Assembly: GCF_021484805.1 (NCBI RefSeq)
Contig: NZ_CP090557.1
Coordinates: 1,104,501 to 1,168,500, forward strand
Direction: 5' to 3'
DNA length: 64,000 bases
DNA from: Tellurirhabdus bombi
Lineage (GTDB): Bacteria > Bacteroidota > Bacteroidia > Cytophagales > Spirosomataceae
Of the stretch, positions 19,301 through 27,535 are shown piece after piece (the first letter of the stretch is position 1; the number at the start of each line of letters is the position of its first letter). The translations under genes were made by a program, and so were the position numbers. The notes under the pieces are model-generated. The model had not been told where the DNA came from. It was given only the letters and a program-made list of their open reading frames with translations, and made no database searches.

Positions 19301-19406
19301 GGGCGGTACCAACCTGGGCGGAAAACTATATTACCAAGCTTACGGAAGCGCTTACGTAGGCTCCGTTTACTACGTTTCGCTAACGTTTGACGAGTTGTTG
19401 AACTAA
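16341..19406 (+). CDS. TonB-dependent receptor with N-terminal CarboxypepD_reg domain
   Basis: This outer-membrane active transporter starts at 16341, giving MIKPFTNNTLALIICLLMSTVALAQ, a signal peptide; the ATG at 16311 would add ten residues and is rejected. Residues about 28-110 form the carboxypeptidase-like regulatory domain (KIAGKIVDDQSGTGLAGVSLAVKG). The plug follows (ESVMKSPVAVEKMDIRTIQ to about 250), then the 22-strand barrel. The plug has PGAASALYGPNAINGLILM and the protein ends TFDELLN. No SusD partner is next to it, so it is not a canonical SusCD pair. A large Ala/Gln/Val-rich insertion lies at about residues 680-783. The substrate is unknown. Confidence 0.92.
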   Translation: MIKPFTNNTLALIICLLMSTVALAQTKIAGKIVDDQSGTGLAGVSLAVKGRQIGTITDNKGAFSLSMSAAPPVTIVVSMVGYQTQEMVLTTTTDLVIKLSEQAILGQEVVVSASRVEESVMKSPVAVEKMDIRTIQNSPAPNFFDALANLKGVDMATQGVLFKSVNMRGFGSTGNPRTVQMIDGMDNSAPGLNFPIDNIVGMPEQDVESVELLPGAASALYGPNAINGLILMTSKNPFRYQGLSANVKTGIMSANNRDQTNTGFYDASIRYAKAFNDKLAFKVNFSYIQAKDWQATNYDNLNLGGNPGPGRGTGVNLNYDGTNIYGDEAQANIRSVGQALITGGQLPAAALALFPDRNISRTGYIEQSLVDYNTRSFKFNGAVHYRLSEKVEAIAQVNYGFGTTVYTGASRYSLRDFALTQAKLELRGDNFTLRAYTTQERSGKSYAAGLVGVAMNEAWKPSTTWFGQYAGAFAQARGAGQSEDAAHQTARGVADQGRPLPGTEAFTSLLDRVRDTPISQGGGGFSDKSNMYHVEGLYNFKEQIKFADFLIGANYRMYELRSNGTLFADQAEGRNGRIGINEYGAFAQVSKTLLDDHLKLTGSIRYDKNQNFKGQFTPRISAVTTFGDHNIRLSYQTGFRIPTTQNQYIDLQTPAARLVGGLPEFVTRYNLTNSYSRPVVAAFGAAVLQAAANPTTISQAEALITQQVTQQVTAAVTAQVTAQVNAAVAAGQIPAAGATTAIQNGVNSVLPGAIQAQLPGAIQANRSAIAQALAINANLGSLQTYQPKEFKPERVANYEIGYRGLFGKKLFIDAYYYYSVYTDFIGSVVLLQPTASVAPGQLPVSTGVLSGSTRTAFSFPANSSERITASGWAVGVDYQLPKGFLIGGNISNNTLNNFTPSAEVQYSSFNTPKYRWNLSVGNRNIGGSKIGFNVSFKHQDSFVWESSVNQPTDTSIPLFQNTQVPAISNLDAQVSYKVSRLKSIVKLGGTNLGGKLYYQAYGSAYVGSVYYVSLTFDELLN
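18456..18530 (+). repeat. Imperfect 12-bp tandem repeat inside the TonB receptor gene
   Basis: Units of the form CAGGTTACNNCA recur about five times and encode QQVTQQVTAAVTAQVTAQVN, around residues 706-726 of the receptor. A second short duplication, PGAIQAQLPGAIQA, follows near 18590-18640. Both lie in a loop just before the strand KPERVANYEIGYRG. Confidence 0.8.
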
Positions 19407-19430
19407 GCAACTGGTATTTTTAAGAACCAC

Positions 19431-19467
19431 GGGCTCAGCGTTTATCGATGCTGAGCCCATTTTTTTA
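19431..19467. terminator. Bidirectional terminator between TonB receptor gene and upp
   Basis: GGGCTCAGC (19431-19439) pairs exactly with GCTGAGCCC (19450-19458). T residues follow on the plus strand. On the minus strand it ends upp. Confidence 0.88.
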
Positions 19468-20109
19468 TAACTTTTCTCCAAAGGCCAGATCGCCAGCGTC
19501 GCCTAATCCGGGTATAATGTAAAAATGCTCGTCCAGGCGGTCGTCTACAGCCCCCAGCCAGAGATGACACTGCGGCATTTGTTCCTGCACGTAACGGATA
19601 CCTTCCGGGGAAGCCAGCACCGCCGCGATGTGCGTTTGCGCCGGAATGCCATACCGCAACAGGGCGTGGTACACTTTCTCCAGCGAGCGACCCGTGGCCA
19701 GCATAGGGTCCATCAGAATAACCGTTTTACCGCTCAGATCCGGACTAGCCATGTAATCCATCGCTACCTCAAAACCTTCGTCGTGCGTATGATACCCCCG
19801 GTAGGCACCCACAAACGCATTTTCCGCTTGATCAAAAAAGTTTAGAAATCCCTGATGAAAAGGCAAACTTGCCCGCAGAACGGTGGCTAGTACGGGCGGT
19901 TTGATTAGTAACTGGGTCGTCGATACACCCAATGGCGTCTGGACCCGGCTTACCTGATAAGGCAGGGTTTTCGAAATTTCGTAAGCCATTAGCTCACCCA
20001 AACGTTCTAAATTCCGGCGAAAACGCAGCCGATCTTTCTGAACAGATGTATCGCGTAGTTCGGCAATAAAGTGATTGGCAACGGAAGGCTGTTGGGTAAA
20101 TACAAACAT
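19465..20109 (-). CDS. upp: Uracil phosphoribosyltransferase
   Basis: Upp makes UMP from uracil and PRPP in pyrimidine salvage. The 214-residue protein carries the PRPP-binding loop VILMDPMLATGRSLEKV (near residue 130), KPPVLATVLRASLPFHQG, and the uracil-binding C-terminus HFYIIPGLGDAGDLAFG. The start at 20109 gives MFVFTQQPSVANHFIAELRD, usual for the family. A 20-bp perfect palindrome lies about 22 bp upstream. Confidence 0.94.
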   Translation of the reverse strand: MFVFTQQPSVANHFIAELRDTSVQKDRLRFRRNLERLGELMAYEISKTLPYQVSRVQTPLGVSTTQLLIKPPVLATVLRASLPFHQGFLNFFDQAENAFVGAYRGYHTHDEGFEVAMDYMASPDLSGKTVILMDPMLATGRSLEKVYHALLRYGIPAQTHIAAVLASPEGIRYVQEQMPQCHLWLGAVDDRLDEHFYIIPGLGDAGDLAFGEKL

Positions 20110-20130
20110 GCGGGCTCGTTTAGATTAGCT

Positions 20131-20150
20131 TGTTCTGGAATTCCAGAACA
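20131..20150. promoter_or_regulatory. Perfect 20-bp palindrome upstream of upp
   Basis: TGTTCTGGAA is followed directly by its reverse complement TTCCAGAACA, with no loop. It lies between the divergent upp and RemB-like genes, nearer to upp. A loopless palindrome suits a dimeric regulator and not a hairpin terminator. The binding protein is unknown. Confidence 0.55.
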
Positions 20151-20273
20151 CCAATAGTTTGGTTTTTCACGGTAATTTAAGGGAGACCTGCGGGATAATC
20201 CAAACGGAATAGTTATTTTTCGGACACTATCTATTAGCTTGCTGCCATATGACTGGCTGATGTTTCCCACCAT

Positions 20274-22043
20274 ATGAAATTTATCTACTGTCTGTTTATT
20301 CTTGCTCTGGGTGCTGTGTCTGTAACCACATACGCACAAAGCCCCACAGCTCCCTTAAATGCTGATTACTACCACCTTGTTGACCGACTTGAGATTAAGC
20401 AGGGGCGTTGGGCAACAGGTTTTCATAGCTCTATAAAGCCTTATAATCGTCACCAGATTATTCAGTTAACGGATAGCATTCTGGAGAATCCGTCGCTTTC
20501 TTTGTCGCGGGCCGACCGTTTTAATTTACAATATCTCCGCGACGATAGCTGGGAATGGGTTCAACCCGTATCCTTAAATGATTCAATCTCGGCGGCTAAA
20601 GCCCGTCTATCGGAACTCGGCTCCGATTATTCGCCCAGAGGCGACAGCAAACGTCCCTTGTTTAATGTATTCTTCGAGAAAAAGAGCGACGTCTACAGTG
20701 CCGAAACGCCCGATTTTGACATCCACGTTAGCCCCGCCGTTGATTTCAATTATAGCTTCGAAACAACGAGAAACCGTTCTGAAATCGACAATTCGACCAT
20801 CAAACAAAATCCTTACATCAATTCCAGAGGGCTTGAAATTCGCGGCAGCATTCGGAAACGGCTGGGTTTTTACACCTATTTCTCGGATAATCAGGCGGCT
20901 TACCCCGTTAACATTCAGGCTTATCAGGCGGCTTATGCCGTGGGCAGAACGCTGGTTCCCAACGAAGGTTTTGCGAAGCCTTATAAAAATGGAGTCGATT
21001 TTTTGTCCGCACGGGGTTACATTACATTCAATGCGCTGAAAATTATCAACTTACAGTTTGGCCACGATCGCAATTTCTTTGGCAACGGCTTCCGCTCCCT
21101 CTTTTTGTCCGATAACAGCGCGCCGTACCTATTCATGAAGTTCACGACCAAGCTGGGGCGTTTTCAGTATACCAACCTGTTCACCGAACTACAGAATACA
21201 CAGGTTCCAACCAGCCAAGATCAGATATTTCCCAAGAAATACACCACCATTCACCACCTGAGCGTCAACATTGGCGATCATGTTAACGTGGGCATTTTTG
21301 AATCGGAAGTTTACAGCCGCGATCGCCTCGAACTCAATTACCTGAATCCGATTATTCTCTACCGCTTCGTAGAATCCTACCAGGGAAGTGCCGACAATGC
21401 CATGCTGGGGATCGACTTCAAAGCGAATTTCCTGCGGCGTTTTCTGGTATACGGCCAGTTCATGCTCGATGAATTCTTGATCAAGGATTTAACCGCCGGC
21501 CAAGGTTCCTGGACCAATAAATTTGCCCTTCAGACAGGCTTAAAATACATCGACGCGTTCGGAGTTCCCAATCTCGACCTTCAGGGTGAAATGAACCTGG
21601 CTCGGCCCTACACCTATTCGCACTTTTCCGGGCAAACCAATTACGTGCATTACAACCAGCCTTTGGCCCACCCGCTGGGTGCCAATTTTATCGAGGGACT
21701 GGCCATCGTGAAATACCAACCTCGTAACCGCTGGATGCTCACGGGCATTTTTGGCCTGATGCGCTATGGTGCCGACGCTGGTATTCGCAATTACGGCGGG
21801 AATCTGCTTTTGCCGTATGATTCGCGGGTAAGTGACCTGGGTAACCACATCGGCCAGGGGCGCGAAACGCTTGTTTCGTACGGTGATTTGCGTCTCTCGT
21901 TCATGCTGAAGCATAATCTTTTTGTTGACCTCCGCCAGATGCTCCGCATGAGCGACAGCCAGTTAAGTCGCCTCACCTACAATACGTCCCTGACTTCGTT
22001 TTCGATTCGCTGGAATATGCCTTACCGGACACTCGTACTTTGA
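20274..22043 (+). CDS. Outer-membrane barrel protein of the RemB / capsule-assembly Wzi type
   Basis: The 589-residue protein has a signal peptide (ending TTYAQ at about residue 22). An N-terminal helical part (PLNADYYHLVDRLEIKQG) follows, then a long series of amphipathic strands. The segment INLQFGHDRNFFGNGFRSLFLSD, with paired aromatic residues, is typical of RemB/Wzi-like barrels of gliding Bacteroidota. Wzi anchors capsule in enterobacteria, and RemB is a mobile surface adhesin component. The choice between these roles is open. The next gene is gmhA, so a surface-polysaccharide role is reasonable. Confidence 0.65.
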   Translation: MKFIYCLFILALGAVSVTTYAQSPTAPLNADYYHLVDRLEIKQGRWATGFHSSIKPYNRHQIIQLTDSILENPSLSLSRADRFNLQYLRDDSWEWVQPVSLNDSISAAKARLSELGSDYSPRGDSKRPLFNVFFEKKSDVYSAETPDFDIHVSPAVDFNYSFETTRNRSEIDNSTIKQNPYINSRGLEIRGSIRKRLGFYTYFSDNQAAYPVNIQAYQAAYAVGRTLVPNEGFAKPYKNGVDFLSARGYITFNALKIINLQFGHDRNFFGNGFRSLFLSDNSAPYLFMKFTTKLGRFQYTNLFTELQNTQVPTSQDQIFPKKYTTIHHLSVNIGDHVNVGIFESEVYSRDRLELNYLNPIILYRFVESYQGSADNAMLGIDFKANFLRRFLVYGQFMLDEFLIKDLTAGQGSWTNKFALQTGLKYIDAFGVPNLDLQGEMNLARPYTYSHFSGQTNYVHYNQPLAHPLGANFIEGLAIVKYQPRNRWMLTGIFGLMRYGADAGIRNYGGNLLLPYDSRVSDLGNHIGQGRETLVSYGDLRLSFMLKHNLFVDLRQMLRMSDSQLSRLTYNTSLTSFSIRWNMPYRTLVL

Positions 22044-22073
22044 TGGAGCGTTGGTGCTAAAAGCTTACCTTTG
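22040..22073 (+). promoter_or_regulatory. Candidate promoter of gmhA
   Basis: TTG at 22040-22042 and TACCTTTG at 22066-22073 are separated by 23 bp and match the Bacteroidota -33/-7 consensus. The TTG overlaps the end of the preceding gene. Confidence 0.5.
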
Positions 22074-22144
22074 GTCGAAATTTGACGAACACACCGTCAG
22101 CTTTTAGCCGTTTTGGCGGTTGCATTTAAAATTTCCAAACACTA

Positions 22145-22732
22145 ATGCTTGAACATACCATTCGCCAGGAACTGACCGAAGCCCGGTCGGTGCTGGAAGA
22201 TTTTCTGAGTGACGATAAAAATATCGCTGACATTGAACTGGCCGCCCGCCTCATGGCCGAAGCCTTGCAGAGTGGCCGAAAAATTATTTCCTGCGGCAAC
22301 GGCGGCTCCCACTGCGACGCCATGCATTTTGCAGAAGAGCTTTCCGGTCGTTACCGCCAAGATCGGCGTTCACTGGCAGCCATTGCCATTTCGGATGTGA
22401 GCCACCTTTCGTGCGTTAGCAACGATTACGGCTACGAATTTGTCTTTTCCCGCTTCCTGGAAGGCCTCGGCAACGAAGGCGATGTGCTACTAGGTCTTAG
22501 CACCAGTGGCAATTCCGCCAATATCATTCGGGCGGTGGAGGCGGCTCGCCAAAAAGGCATGAAAGTTATCTTATTAACGGGTAAGGATGGCGGTAAAATG
22601 GCGGGCACTGCCGATGTTGAAGTACGTGTTCCCCACTTCGGTTTTGCCGACCGGATTCAGGAAGTTCACATCAAGGTGATTCACCTGTTTATTTTGCTGA
22701 TTGAGAAATTAGTAATTACCGAGACGCATTAA
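22145..22732 (+). CDS. gmhA: Sedoheptulose 7-phosphate isomerase
   Basis: GmhA converts sedoheptulose 7-phosphate to D-glycero-manno-heptose 7-phosphate, the first step to ADP- or GDP-heptose. The SIS-domain protein of 195 residues shows [20 protein letters not shown] (near residue 50), [11 protein letters not shown], and the C-terminal helix [20 protein letters not shown]. The partner genes (gmhB, hldE) are not in the window. Its neighbour is an outer-membrane barrel gene. Confidence 0.92.
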   Translation: MLEHTIRQELTEARSVLEDFLSDDKNIADIELAARLMAEALQSGRKIISCGNGGSHCDAMHFAEELSGRYRQDRRSLAAIAISDVSHLSCVSNDYGYEFVFSRFLEGLGNEGDVLLGLSTSGNSANIIRAVEAARQKGMKVILLTGKDGGKMAGTADVEVRVPHFGFADRIQEVHIKVIHLFILLIEKLVITETH

Positions 22733-22737
22733 TGAAA

Positions 22738-22768
22738 GTGGGCGGAGGCTAACGCCCACGCCCATTTT
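22738..22768 (+). terminator. Terminator of gmhA
   Basis: GTGGGCG (22738-22744) pairs with CGCCCAC (22753-22759), followed a few bases later by five T residues. Confidence 0.65.
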
Positions 22769-22884
22769 TGTTGCCTTACCCCTGCGTTTTCTAGGTTCAC
22801 AAGAGGCTTACTTTTCAGAGTAGATTAAGAAAACCGATGCGAAAAATTACAACTTAGTAAACTGACTCACAAGTCTATCGCTGT

Positions 22885-23928
22885 TTATTTTTTTGCGATA
22901 ACCATGGCTCGTCCCGGAATACTCAGGTAATTTTTCACTTTATACGGTTTTAGTCCTGCGCTCTGATACCAACTATAAATTTCGGTGATATTCCAATTGC
23001 CCGCTGCGCTGGTTAAACCATAGTATAAATCGGTGCTACTGCCAACTAATTCGGGCTTATTGCCGGTTTCTGGCCGGATAAATTCGTTGATAATGAAAAC
23101 GCCGCCGGGCCGCAATGCTTTGGCTACTTTTTGGGTAACCAGGCGATTTTGTTCATCCGTGAAATGGTGCGCCAGACTCGACATTAGCACAATATCGTAC
23201 GTTTCTTCGCCAAAATCATCCGTGAGTGCGTTGCCCGCCTGGTGCCGAACCCGCCCCCCCATGTCTAATTTTGCCAGCAAAGGAGCCGACTGCTCGATGG
23301 CCTGGGGAAGGTCCAGAATAGTGGATTGCAAGTCGGGCATCCGTCTGCACAAAGCCACCGAATGCTGCCCGTGCGCGCCCCCAATATCCAGCATTTTCGT
23401 TGCCTTCTTAGGGACATAGGCACGGCGACCAAACTCCCTCGCCTCCGTACTGGTAGCAGCCAGCATGGCGCGTTGGTAATACCCCCACTGCTCGGTAGTC
23501 AGATTGTCGTGGTACTGAATGCCTTCACCCGTGCGCAGATACGTTCCCAGGTGGTTCATCCAGTCCCACATAACCCGGTTATTGAAAATCATCATCCCAT
23601 AAACCGAGTCTGAATTGGCTTTGGTCATCCATTTACGGGCCATAGCCGTCGGCTTGAATTTCCCGCCCTTAAAGGTAAAATAGCCCAGCGCTGTCAAGAG
23701 ACCCAATAATTCCCGAACGGCTTTCGGATTTAGCTGGCAAGTTGTAGCAATTGCCTCTGCCGTATCTGACCCTTTTTCGACCGCCTCAAAAACACCGGCA
23801 TCTGCTGCCTCCAATACCGCTTTAGAAACAACCGGAAATATTTGTGCGTGCAGCAGTGGCAAGGGAACCATATTTGTTTTCAGGGCGATCCACTCCAGGG
23901 GATTTTCGGGCGAGACAATAAGCTGCAT
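22885..23928 (-). CDS. SAM-dependent methyltransferase, O-methyltransferase (acetylserotonin type)
   Basis: The 347-residue protein has an N-terminal winged-helix dimerisation domain (about residues 20-100, with LNPKAVRELLGLLTALGYF). A Rossmann methyltransferase domain follows, with motif I LDIGGAHGQHSVALC near 180 and the later segment LRPGGVFIINEFIRPETG. This is the two-domain plan of small-molecule O-methyltransferases acting on phenolic or polyketide-like compounds. The substrate is unknown and there is no biosynthetic cluster around it. It is divergent from another, unrelated methyltransferase gene. Confidence 0.8.
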   Translation of the reverse strand: MQLIVSPENPLEWIALKTNMVPLPLLHAQIFPVVSKAVLEAADAGVFEAVEKGSDTAEAIATTCQLNPKAVRELLGLLTALGYFTFKGGKFKPTAMARKWMTKANSDSVYGMMIFNNRVMWDWMNHLGTYLRTGEGIQYHDNLTTEQWGYYQRAMLAATSTEAREFGRRAYVPKKATKMLDIGGAHGQHSVALCRRMPDLQSTILDLPQAIEQSAPLLAKLDMGGRVRHQAGNALTDDFGEETYDIVLMSSLAHHFTDEQNRLVTQKVAKALRPGGVFIINEFIRPETGNKPELVGSSTDLYYGLTSAAGNWNITEIYSWYQSAGLKPYKVKNYLSIPGRAMVIAKK

Positions 23929-24089
23929 GCAGGATTGAATAGAGAGTTAGTTTGTTACTGCTAAACGCCACAATTAAGTAGATGTTCACGATAAGGCCCC
24001 GCAGATGACATTTATAATGACGGATTTGGCAAGTTTCGGCTATTTTCCCTATTTACATCTTATTGTTCCGACGAAAAACAAACCCAGTT

Positions 24090-24758
24090 ATGACTAACAA
24101 AGAATGGAATGAAACCGAGTTAAAAGAGTTGGCAAGTCAATTGAGCTGCCCTTCGGGCGAGAATGGCATCAAGGTCGGGGCGCAGATGGAAAAGTCGAAC
24201 AGCAACATGACCAGATCGACTATTGATTCCATGAACCTGACCGGTGGCGAGCGCGTTCTGGAAATTGGTCCCGGCAACGCCAGCCATTTGAGTTACCTTT
24301 TTGACCAAGCGAGTAACTTAACCTATCAAGGCGCTGATATTTCCGAAACCATGATTGGGGAAGCGCAGAAGAGCAATGCGGCTTTAATGGCGAAAAATAA
24401 CATTGCGTTTACTCTCTCTAACGGTCGTGATCTTCCTTTTGAAAGGGAGACGTTCCATAAAATTTTTACGGTAAATACGCTTTATTTCTGGCCTGATCCG
24501 GCGCAATACGCCACGGAATTTTTTCGCGTTCTGAAGCAAGGTGGCCACTTCCACCTCGCCTTTGCCCAGAAAGATTTTATGCAGAAATTACCTTTTACGC
24601 AATACGGATTTCAACTATATGACGCTCAAAAAGCAGAAACTCTACTAGTTGAGGCGGGCTTTTCTATTAAGGAGGTGCTCTACAAAACCGAAGAAGTGAT
24701 GAGCAATGCACAAACAGCGGTTAAGCGTGATTTTGTCATTGTAGTCGCTTCTAAATGA
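24090..24758 (+). CDS. Class I SAM-dependent methyltransferase (UbiE/Methyltransf_11 type)
   Basis: The 222-residue product has a single Rossmann methyltransferase domain: motif I VLEIGPGNASHLSYL (near residue 60), the acidic loop YQGADISETMIGEA, and FERETFHKIFTVNTLYFWPDP, where the catalytic contacts of the type 11 family lie. The ATG at 24090 is preferred to a TTG at 24063, since it gives a compact protein beginning MTNKEWNETEL. The substrate is unknown. It diverges from the O-methyltransferase gene at 22.9 kb, with about 160 bp between their starts. Confidence 0.82.
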   Translation: MTNKEWNETELKELASQLSCPSGENGIKVGAQMEKSNSNMTRSTIDSMNLTGGERVLEIGPGNASHLSYLFDQASNLTYQGADISETMIGEAQKSNAALMAKNNIAFTLSNGRDLPFERETFHKIFTVNTLYFWPDPAQYATEFFRVLKQGGHFHLAFAQKDFMQKLPFTQYGFQLYDAQKAETLLVEAGFSIKEVLYKTEEVMSNAQTAVKRDFVIVVASK

Positions 24759-24815
24759 TTAATTTTCAGAGCCTAGCGTTTTAGCGGGACTGTATCTGTA
24801 CCGCCACGTTCTGTG

Positions 24816-25694
24816 TTACTTCACGGATTGCAGGTACTGATAAAGCGAAATCAGTTCTTTGTCCTTGTACTGTGCCGTCATTTTCCACGGCATATCGTCA
24901 TTACTGATCTGGTGGCCGCCTGGCGTCTTGCCCGTGCGAAGTACCGTCATAAACTGATCCTGCGTCCATTTGCCCACATTTCCGGTACTGGTAATGTCTG
25001 GCACTGGTGGCAAGCCCGGTGCCAGTGGTTCACCGCCCTTGAGTGCGGCCCGGTGGCAACCCACGCAGGAGACGGACAAATATTTACCTTGCGCAACACC
25101 TACTGTTGTATCCGCCTTAGCAATCATAGGCAGGTTATGATCAATCTTCTCTACGGCCAGGAGCGGCATTTTATCCAGGTAAGTCATTACCTTCACGATG
25201 GGGCCAAGTTCATTGGTTGGTAAGCTGCTGTTGACCGGTGAAGCCTGCTGGCAATAGGCAATAACCGCCGTCAAGTCTTCTTCGGATAGCAGCGTTGTTT
25301 CATGGGAAGGCATGAAGAGCAATGGTTTACCTTCCCGGTTCACTCCGTGGCGAAGTGCTTTTATCCAATCAGCAGTGCTGTAATCGCTTGGCAAACCGCC
25401 CTGCCCTTTGGTTAGGTTAGAAGCAACGAGCCGCCCAAGACCGGCATCGTCCATCATTAGTTTCCCACCTAAATCTTTACCGTGGCACTCAATACAGCCT
25501 TTAATGACAACCAGGTGTTCGCCTCGGCTCAGGCTAGTGCTATCCGTAGGAATGGCTAGGGATTGAACGGCGAAATCATATTTCTTTTCGGTGCGCTGGC
25601 CAATATTCCAGGAAATAAATAAATAACCAGCCAAAAGAAGGACAATGATAGCCAGTAGACTACCACCGATCCATTTGAGAATCTTGCGTATCAT
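24816..25694 (-). CDS. Membrane-anchored di-haem cytochrome c
   Basis: An N-terminal hydrophobic segment (residues about 10-30, WIGGSLLAIIVLLLAGYLFI) anchors the 292-residue protein. Two CxxCH haem sites follow, CIECH (near residue 66) and CVGCH (near 206), each in a cytochrome c domain with a later Met ligand candidate (LLFMPSHE; DDMPWKM). It should face the periplasm and carry electrons. Similar proteins accompany alcohol/aldose dehydrogenases in other bacteria, but none is present here. Confidence 0.85.
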   Translation of the reverse strand: MIRKILKWIGGSLLAIIVLLLAGYLFISWNIGQRTEKKYDFAVQSLAIPTDSTSLSRGEHLVVIKGCIECHGKDLGGKLMMDDAGLGRLVASNLTKGQGGLPSDYSTADWIKALRHGVNREGKPLLFMPSHETTLLSEEDLTAVIAYCQQASPVNSSLPTNELGPIVKVMTYLDKMPLLAVEKIDHNLPMIAKADTTVGVAQGKYLSVSCVGCHRAALKGGEPLAPGLPPVPDITSTGNVGKWTQDQFMTVLRTGKTPGGHQISNDDMPWKMTAQYKDKELISLYQYLQSVK

Positions 25695-25886
25695 TCTGAT
25701 TTGTTGTTTAGTGCGATGCTAAAAGCCTGAACTCGCAGCGTTTTATAGCACAAAAATCAACAAACCCGCGCAACTGCACTTTCGCAAAAAGGATAAAAAC
25801 CTACGCAAAACGGATTTTTTACGAATGATCTTAAACGAGTCGCTCAACCGTTTCGAAAGCGAACGTTTTATGAAGAGGCTATGCCT

Positions 25887-27428
25887 TTAGCCAGCCCAGT
25901 TTTCGCGGTCCAGGCTCCGGTATTGAATGGCTTCGGCCAGGTGTTCAATCCGAATTTCTTCGCTATCGGCAAGATCAGCAATCGTTCGTGATACTTTTAA
26001 AATTCGGTCGAAGGCCCGCGCCGAAAGACCTAGCCGCTCCATCGCTTTTTTCAGCAGCATCCGCCCCGGTTCCGAAATGACGCACAACTCTTTGACCATC
26101 TGTGAGGGCATCATGGCGTTGGAATAAATACCGTCGTAATCGTCGAAGCGTTTCGTCTGAATTTCCCGCGCCCGAATGACCCGCGCCCGAATATCGGCGC
26201 TGCTTTCCGCCGGTCGGTTCGCGGTCATCTGATCGAAAGAAACCGGCGTTACTTCAACGTGCAGATCAATCCGGTCCAGCAAGGGACCGCTGATCTTAGC
26301 CAGATAGCGCTGGACAACCCCTGGACCACACACGCATTCTTTTTCAGGATGGTTGTAATAACCACAGGGACAAGGGTTCATGCTGGCAATGAGCATAAAA
26401 TTTGCTGGAAACTCAACGGCCCATTTTGCCCGGGAGATACTGACCTTGCGATCCTCCAGCGGCTGCCGCATCACTTCCAGCGCGGAGCGTTTGAACTCCG
26501 GCAATTCGTCGAGAAACAAGACCCCGTTGTGTGCCAGCGAGATTTCACCCGGCTGTGGAAAGCTACCTCCACCCACTAAAGCGGCGTCGGAAATAGTGTG
26601 GTGAGGAGCCCGGTAAGGACGCGTTGCGATCAAATTGGCCCGACTGCCCAGCTTGCCCGCTACCGAATGAATTTTAGTGGTTTCCAGCGCCTCCTGCATG
26701 GTTAGCGGGGGAAGAATGGACGGAAGCCGCTTCGCCAGCATGGTTTTTCCCGCCCCCGGAGGACCAATCATAATGACGTTGTGACCACCAGCGGCGGCAA
26801 TTTCCATCGCCCGCTTGATGTTCTCTTGCCCCTGCACGTGCGAGAAATCCGCGTCGTAGGCATTCTGGTAGTGCAGAAATAAATCCCGGGTATCACTCAC
26901 CAAGGGTTCAATCTTCTTCGACCCTTCAAAAAAGCCAATGGCATCCATCAGGTTCTCGACTCCAATGATGTCCAGATTGTTGACAATGGCCGCTTCGTGT
27001 GCATTTTCAACGGGCAAAATAAATCCTTTGTACCCCCGTTTCCGCGCTTCAATGGCAATGGGTAAAACGCCTTTGATGGGACGAAGTTGCCCATCCAGCG
27101 AGAGTTCGCCCATAATCACATATTCTTCCAGCTTATTTTCAAACGTTGTTTGTTCAGAAGCCTGTAGAATGCACAAGGCAATGGGCAAATCGTAGGCGGA
27201 ACCTTCTTTCCGGATGTCAGCCGGAGCCAAATTGACCACCACTTTTTGGCGAGGCATTTTATATCCGAAATACTTCAGCGACGACTCGACCCGGTGCTCA
27301 CTTTCTTTTACGGCACTATCGGGCAAACCAACCAGGTAAAAACCCATGCCCTGCCCAACGGCTATTTCAATTGTTATGTTTGTCGCATTGACGCCATAAA
27401 CGGCGCTGCCGTAGGTTTTCGCCAGCAT
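25887..27428 (-). CDS. comM: YifB/ComM family Mg-chelatase-like AAA+ ATPase
   Basis: ComM is a hexameric helicase that helps branch migration of incoming DNA in natural transformation. Domains in order are the N-terminal ChlI-type domain (from YGVNATNITIEIAVGQGM), the AAA+ core with Walker A GPPGAGKTMLAKRLPS, and the segments LFLDELPEFKR and SMNPCPCGYYNHPEKEC. The C-terminal Mg-chelatase domain follows. The start at 27428 gives MLAKTYGSAVYGVNA, the usual family beginning; the frame upstream to 27479 adds 17 unsupported residues. The product has 513 residues. Confidence 0.93.
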   Translation of the reverse strand: MLAKTYGSAVYGVNATNITIEIAVGQGMGFYLVGLPDSAVKESEHRVESSLKYFGYKMPRQKVVVNLAPADIRKEGSAYDLPIALCILQASEQTTFENKLEEYVIMGELSLDGQLRPIKGVLPIAIEARKRGYKGFILPVENAHEAAIVNNLDIIGVENLMDAIGFFEGSKKIEPLVSDTRDLFLHYQNAYDADFSHVQGQENIKRAMEIAAAGGHNVIMIGPPGAGKTMLAKRLPSILPPLTMQEALETTKIHSVAGKLGSRANLIATRPYRAPHHTISDAALVGGGSFPQPGEISLAHNGVLFLDELPEFKRSALEVMRQPLEDRKVSISRAKWAVEFPANFMLIASMNPCPCGYYNHPEKECVCGPGVVQRYLAKISGPLLDRIDLHVEVTPVSFDQMTANRPAESSADIRARVIRAREIQTKRFDDYDGIYSNAMMPSQMVKELCVISEPGRMLLKKAMERLGLSARAFDRILKVSRTIADLADSEEIRIEHLAEAIQYRSLDRENWAG

Positions 27429-27535
27429 TAATTTTCTAATTAAGTAAGAGTTTACTGTATTAGACGAACAACGTTTCAAAAAGAAACCCCGGAAAGTAAC
27501 CGGGGCACAAATACTTTCCTGAAAAGTAGGCTACC

